In this document: positions 61,339 through 64,000 of the stretch, in pieces | Position numbering within the stretch: position 1 is the first letter of the stretch | How the letters are laid out: every line of letters begins with the position of its first letter | NCBI RefSeq assembly: GCF_000758605.1 | Contig: NZ_CP009282.1 | Span: forward strand, 7,654,526-7,718,525 | From: Paenibacillus sp. FSL R5-0912 | GTDB taxonomy: Bacteria; Bacillota; Bacilli; Paenibacillales; Paenibacillaceae | Direction: 5' to 3' | Length of the DNA stretch: 64,000 bases | Notes under the pieces: model-generated | What the model was told of the DNA's origin: nothing | The model's input: the letters and a program-made list of their open reading frames with translations, nothing else | Database searches by the model: none | Made by a program: the position numbers and the translations under genes

Positions 61339-62279
61339 TTTGACTTTTTGACCCCCTTCTTACCTTTGCTGCTATTGCCTTTTGCAGCAGGAGTAACATC
61401 TTTGCGGGCGTTATTGTTGCTGTTCTTGCTCTTCGTCAAATTCACTTCTTTGGCTTTGCCGTTACCTGCAGTAGCGGAAGCGGTGGCACCGGCAGCTGCA
61501 ATAGCCGCTTTATGTTTATCATTGTTGCGGTACAAGAAGTAGTTCTGAATAATGGTGTACAGATTACTATAGAACCAGTACAGCGGAAGCGCGGACGGGA
61601 AGTTGTAGGACATGATGAAAATCAGAACCGGGTATACCATCATCATGAACTGCATTGGACCCTGCTGTTGTACCGGGTTCATTTTGGTCATCATACGAGT
61701 CTGAATGAATGTCGTAGCAGCGGCAAGAAGCGGCAAAATGAACAGGTGATCGGGCTTGCCGAGCTGTAGCCACAGGAAGTCATGCAATCTAAGATCCGGA
61801 TTGTAATAGATCGAGTTGTACAGGGCGATGAAGATCGGCATCTGCACGATCAGCGGCAGACAGCCTGCCATCGGATTTACCTTGTTCTCCTGGAACAGGC
61901 GCATCGTTTCCTGCTGTACCTTTTCGGGCTCATCTTTATATTTTTTCTTAATCTTCTCAAGCTCCGGTTGGATGGCCTGCATCGCACGTGAACTCTTAAC
62001 CTGTTTCATGGTAAGCGGCAAAATTAACGTACGCACAATGATAACCATTACAAGTACGGCTAATCCGTACTGGCCATTAAACCACTTCGCAAAAGTATCC
62101 AGTGCAATGGCGAAATAATAAACGACATTACTTTGCCAGAAGCCTCCATTTTTCAAATCCTCCGTAGTGTGCGTCACTGTTGCCGCAGACGGAGAGCATC
62201 CCGACAGAACAGCGATCATTAGAACCATTAACCCGAGGAGAAGAAACATTTTTCCTCGCTTAGTCTTCATTAGAGACAC
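61335..62279 (-). CDS. yidC: Membrane protein insertase YidC/SpoIIIJ
   Basis: A 314-residue lipoprotein-type insertase. The lipobox is LSGC, and five core helices follow with MKQVKSSRAMQAIQPELEKI and the QMPIFIALYNSIYY segment. The C-terminal tail (about 265-314) is Lys/Ala/Asn-rich, as in SpoIIIJ, and can contact ribosomes. It inserts proteins with or without Sec. GTG 62279 has AGGGG at seven bases; ATG 62270 is the alternative. Confidence 0.94.
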   Translation of the reverse strand: MSLMKTKRGKMFLLLGLMVLMIAVLSGCSPSAATVTHTTEDLKNGGFWQSNVVYYFAIALDTFAKWFNGQYGLAVLVMVIIVRTLILPLTMKQVKSSRAMQAIQPELEKIKKKYKDEPEKVQQETMRLFQENKVNPMAGCLPLIVQMPIFIALYNSIYYNPDLRLHDFLWLQLGKPDHLFILPLLAAATTFIQTRMMTKMNPVQQQGPMQFMMMVYPVLIFIMSYNFPSALPLYWFYSNLYTIIQNYFLYRNNDKHKAAIAAAGATASATAGNGKAKEVNLTKSKNSNNNARKDVTPAAKGNSSKGKKGVKKSK

Positions 62280-62364
62280 TTCAAAACCCCTCTCATAAAC
62301 ATTCCATTGCACCGTAAATCATAACATAATTATGGATACAAATAAACAAGCCCCTGTGTCCCTC

Positions 62365-62715
62365 TTACTTGTGCAAAGCCTTGAGCAGCTTGGCTTTGCG
62401 AAGCACATGCAGCACACTTTTCTCGAGCTCGCCGTAATCCTTGGAAAGCGCTCCTTTTCTTACGATGAACACGATGTCCAGACCCCCGATAATTTCCGGC
62501 TCATGGTGACGGACAATTTCCTTTACCAGCCGTCTCATCCGGTTGCGTACCACGGCGTTTCCAACCTTCTTGCTGACAGATATACCTACGCGGAAACGCT
62601 CCACCTCTTTTCTGGGAAACCAGTACACCACATATTGATGATTCGCAAATGACTTCCCATGGCGGTATACGCGGCTGAAGTCGGCACGGTTTCGTAATCG
62701 TAGACTTTTGTGCAC
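62365..62715 (-). CDS. rnpA: Ribonuclease P protein component
   Basis: A 116-residue protein. It starts MHKSLRLRNRADFSRVYRHG and has VVRNRMRRLVKEIVRHH, the conserved RNR box that binds RNase P RNA. It helps mature tRNA 5' ends. The rpmH gene lies upstream on the same strand, separated by 499 bases of repeats and terminators, so it probably has its own promoter. Confidence 0.96.
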   Translation of the reverse strand: MHKSLRLRNRADFSRVYRHGKSFANHQYVVYWFPRKEVERFRVGISVSKKVGNAVVRNRMRRLVKEIVRHHEPEIIGGLDIVFIVRKGALSKDYGELEKSVLHVLRKAKLLKALHK

Positions 62716-62794
62716 GGGACTCTCCTATTCAAATACCGGATTTCGCGTAAGCTCCGGAATTTCATCTTCTAATTAGTATAGTCATTCAGGTGAT

Positions 62795-62840
62795 GCCATA
62801 AACGGCATCCGTTTCAGCGGAAAGATAAGGCTCCTTAAGG
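62795..62840. repeat. Palindromic element, family A (copy 5, partial)
   Basis: ATAAACGGCATCCGTTTCAGCGGAAAGATAAGG matches the right half of copy 4 (in pieces: CGGCATCCGTTTCAGCG, then GAAAGATAAGG). Confidence 0.6.
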
Positions 62841-62868
62841 ATGCAAAGCGTATACATTTTTATCTTTC

Positions 62869-62909
62869 AAAAAAAGCCCCGCAGTAGCGCTATCTTCCTC
62901 TGCAGAGCC
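62869..62909 (-). terminator. Minus-strand terminator between rpmH and rnpA
   Basis: GCTCTGCAG / CTGCGGGGC stem, with G-U pairs, followed by TTTTTTTG. Because rpmH already has a terminator at 63177-63202, this one implies a further transcript from the spacer. Confidence 0.7.
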
Positions 62910-63037
62910 ATACTTTTATTGTTGCAGCTGCAGAATAACAGTGGTCCTCCCGCTCTGAGGAGATGCTGCCAATTCTGTGCTATATATAGAAGGAAAAAAT
63001 GATAGGCGTCCTCTTCCTTCCTTATATATCAAAAAAA

Positions 63038-63160
63038 ACCCCGCAAAGTGCGGCTCTATAGTGAAGCCTGATCCGTAACTTTTGCGGGGACCCCATGTAA
63101 AATAACCCCACAAAGTGGGGCTTTGCTTCGATGATTACTCAAATATTTATGGGGACCCAT
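63038..63160. repeat. Two tandem hairpin repeats, family B (copies 3 and 4)
   Basis: Copy 3 (63038-63095) has ACCCCGCAAAGTGCGG...CTTTTGCGGGGACCCC. Copy 4 (63098-63160) has AACCCCACAAAGTGGGGC...ATTTATGGGGACCC. On the minus strand copy 3 ends CTTTGCGGGGTTTTTTTT, so it is also terminator-like. Confidence 0.65.
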
Positions 63161-63176
63161 TGAATTCTCATCTTGT

Positions 63177-63202
63177 AAAAAAGGACCACCGCAGTGGTCC
63201 CT
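63177..63202 (-). terminator. Terminator of rpmH
   Basis: GGACCAC-TGCG-GTGGTCC followed by TTTTTTAC on the minus strand. Confidence 0.93.
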
Positions 63203-63214
63203 AAGTGGCCTAAC

Positions 63215-63349
63215 TTACGCACTCAAAACTTTTCTGCCTTTCAAGCGGCGGGCTGCCAGCACTTTGCGGCCGTTTTTCGTGCTCATTCTTTTGCGGAAAC
63301 CATGCACCTTTTTGCGTTTGCTCACATTCGGTCTGAACGTCGGTCTCAT
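63215..63349 (-). CDS. rpmH: 50S ribosomal protein L34
   Basis: 44 residues, starting MRPTFRPNVSKRKKVHGFRK. The RMSTKNGRKVLAARRLKGRK segment is the invariant L34 C-terminal half. GGGAGGT precedes ATG 63349. It is divergent from dnaA, the usual arrangement next to oriC. A promoter candidate is TTGACT (63513-63518), 17 bases, TTTAAA (63490-63495), all on the minus strand. Confidence 0.98.
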   Translation of the reverse strand: MRPTFRPNVSKRKKVHGFRKRMSTKNGRKVLAARRLKGRKVLSA

Positions 63350-63389
63350 GTATTGCACCTCCCTTACAGGAACTTAATTACTGTCATAT

Positions 63390-63445
63390 AAGCAGAAACG
63401 GACTAAGCCGTCCTTAGAGTAGGGACAGTATCTACAAGTATTATC
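63390..63445. repeat. Palindromic element, family A (copy 6)
   Basis: AGAAACGGACTAAGCCGTCCTTAGAGTAGGGACAG resembles the left half and core of copy 4 (its AAACGG...AAGCCGTCCTT). It lies in the rpmH leader. Confidence 0.6.
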
Positions 63446-63622
63446 AATTAAATTTGGAGACATATCCTCACAGAAAACACCTTTATATATTTAAACACAT
63501 AATCAAGGCAAAAGTCAACCTTGTCCCCTTCCTCCCTCTTTTTTATTTCTCCACAGTTCTCTTCAGCAGCTCCGCCGCTATCCCCAGCCTGCTTAATCCC
63601 CATGAATTTTCGTCTCTGCGTC

Positions 63623-63970
63623 TTATCCACAGTTCTTTTATTCCAAAAAGTAATCCACAGAACATTATAGTTATCCACTTGTGATCAAAAAAAATAGTCG
63701 ACTGCTCACAACTGAGCACAACCTGTGTATAAAAATATCGAAGCCATGACGTAAACTGTCGAACGGTAAACAATTTATCAACAATATGTAGTGGTGTTCT
63801 TAAAAATTATACACAAGTGATTGAATTTGTGGATAAAATAGCGTGGCTCATTGAAAAACAAGGGGGGTTTTGCTATGATAGTATTACTTTTGAATGTGAA
63901 TAGATTTGTTTGTTCTCTATATTATCAACAAGCTGTGGATAAAGTTGTGAACAATTCAAATTTATCCATA
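63623..63970. other. Origin-proximal DnaA-box cluster (oriC part)
   Basis: At least three perfect DnaA boxes TTATCCACA: 63623-63631 (+), 63828-63836 (-) and 63934-63942 (-). One-mismatch boxes lie at 63651-63659, 63671-63679, 63724-63732, 63807-63815 and 63962-63970. The region is AT-rich and lies between rpmH and the expected dnaA, whose coding sequence begins beyond the window. This is the upstream part of a Bacillus-type bipartite origin. Confidence 0.9.
63851..63879 (+). promoter_or_regulatory. Promoter of dnaA
   Basis: TTGAAA (63851-63856), 17 bases, TATGAT (63874-63879), inside the DnaA-box cluster, pointing right. DnaA boxes on both sides fit autoregulation of dnaA. Confidence 0.7.
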
Positions 63971-64000
63971 TTTTTTTGTCTCTTGATATTGCATATTGGG

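Larger units (their letters stand above)
62716..63214. other. Intergenic region between rnpA and rpmH
   Basis: An unusually long spacer for this gene pair. It contains a family-A fragment (about 62795-62840), a minus-strand terminator (62869-62909), two tandem family-B hairpins and the rpmH terminator. No protein is supported. Confidence 0.6.

Overview
The window reads as chromosome of a Paenibacillus-type Firmicute, running up to the replication origin. The evidence is the low-to-mid GC content, strong GGAGG ribosome binding sites, sporulation-linked genes (yyaC, yidC/spoIIIJ, jag) and the gene order rpmH-rnpA-yidC-jag-mnmE-mnmG-rsmG-noc-parA-parB just left of a DnaA-box cluster. Nearly all core genes are on the minus strand, so they are transcribed away from the origin at the right-hand end. 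The species cannot be named from the sequence alone.

Region 1 (1-16 kb) is accessory. It holds the 5' part of a secreted PAP2-like phosphatase, a membrane AraC-type regulator with an orphan sugar-type binding lipoprotein, and a complete nikABCDE-type ABC importer behind a near-consensus Fur box. Then come a divergent ArsR regulator/MFS transporter pair that shares one palindromic operator, a CxxH/CxxC mini-protein, an M3 oligoendopeptidase and a DUF2252 protein.

Region 2 (16-25 kb) holds cydA-cydB-cydD-cydC for cytochrome bd oxidase and its assembly exporter, headed by two Rex-type palindromes. Next are cold-shock genes (ydjO-like and a csp gene), then the WalRK operon walR-walK-walH-walI-walJ-htrA (23-30.4 kb).

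Region 3 (30-48 kb) is housekeeping: an M23 peptidase with LysM and G5 domains, purA, dnaB-rplI-gdpP-yybS-mazG-like, a CBS protein, an LCP ligase, an OppA-type lipoprotein, a MutS2 paralogue without an Smr domain, an apparently undescribed structured RNA, and rpsF-ssb-rpsR.

Region 4 (48-64 kb) holds yjzC, tRNA-Ser(CGA), an MscS channel, yyaC, a cysteine-desulfurase-like enzyme, parAB/noc with parS sites, the tRNA-modification genes mnmE/mnmG, rsmG, jag/yidC/rnpA/rpmH and the oriC/dnaA promoter region.

Three families of intergenic repeats recur. One is a palindromic element with a GCCGTCC...GGACGGC core. One is a hairpin of about 60 bp with CCCCGCAAAG/CTTTGTGGGG arms. One is a degenerate 25-bp array at 15.67-15.95 kb. 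These repeats, the structured RNA at 46.3-46.6 kb and the Fur-boxed nik operon are the least conventional parts of the window. No CRISPR array, prophage or complete insertion sequence was seen.
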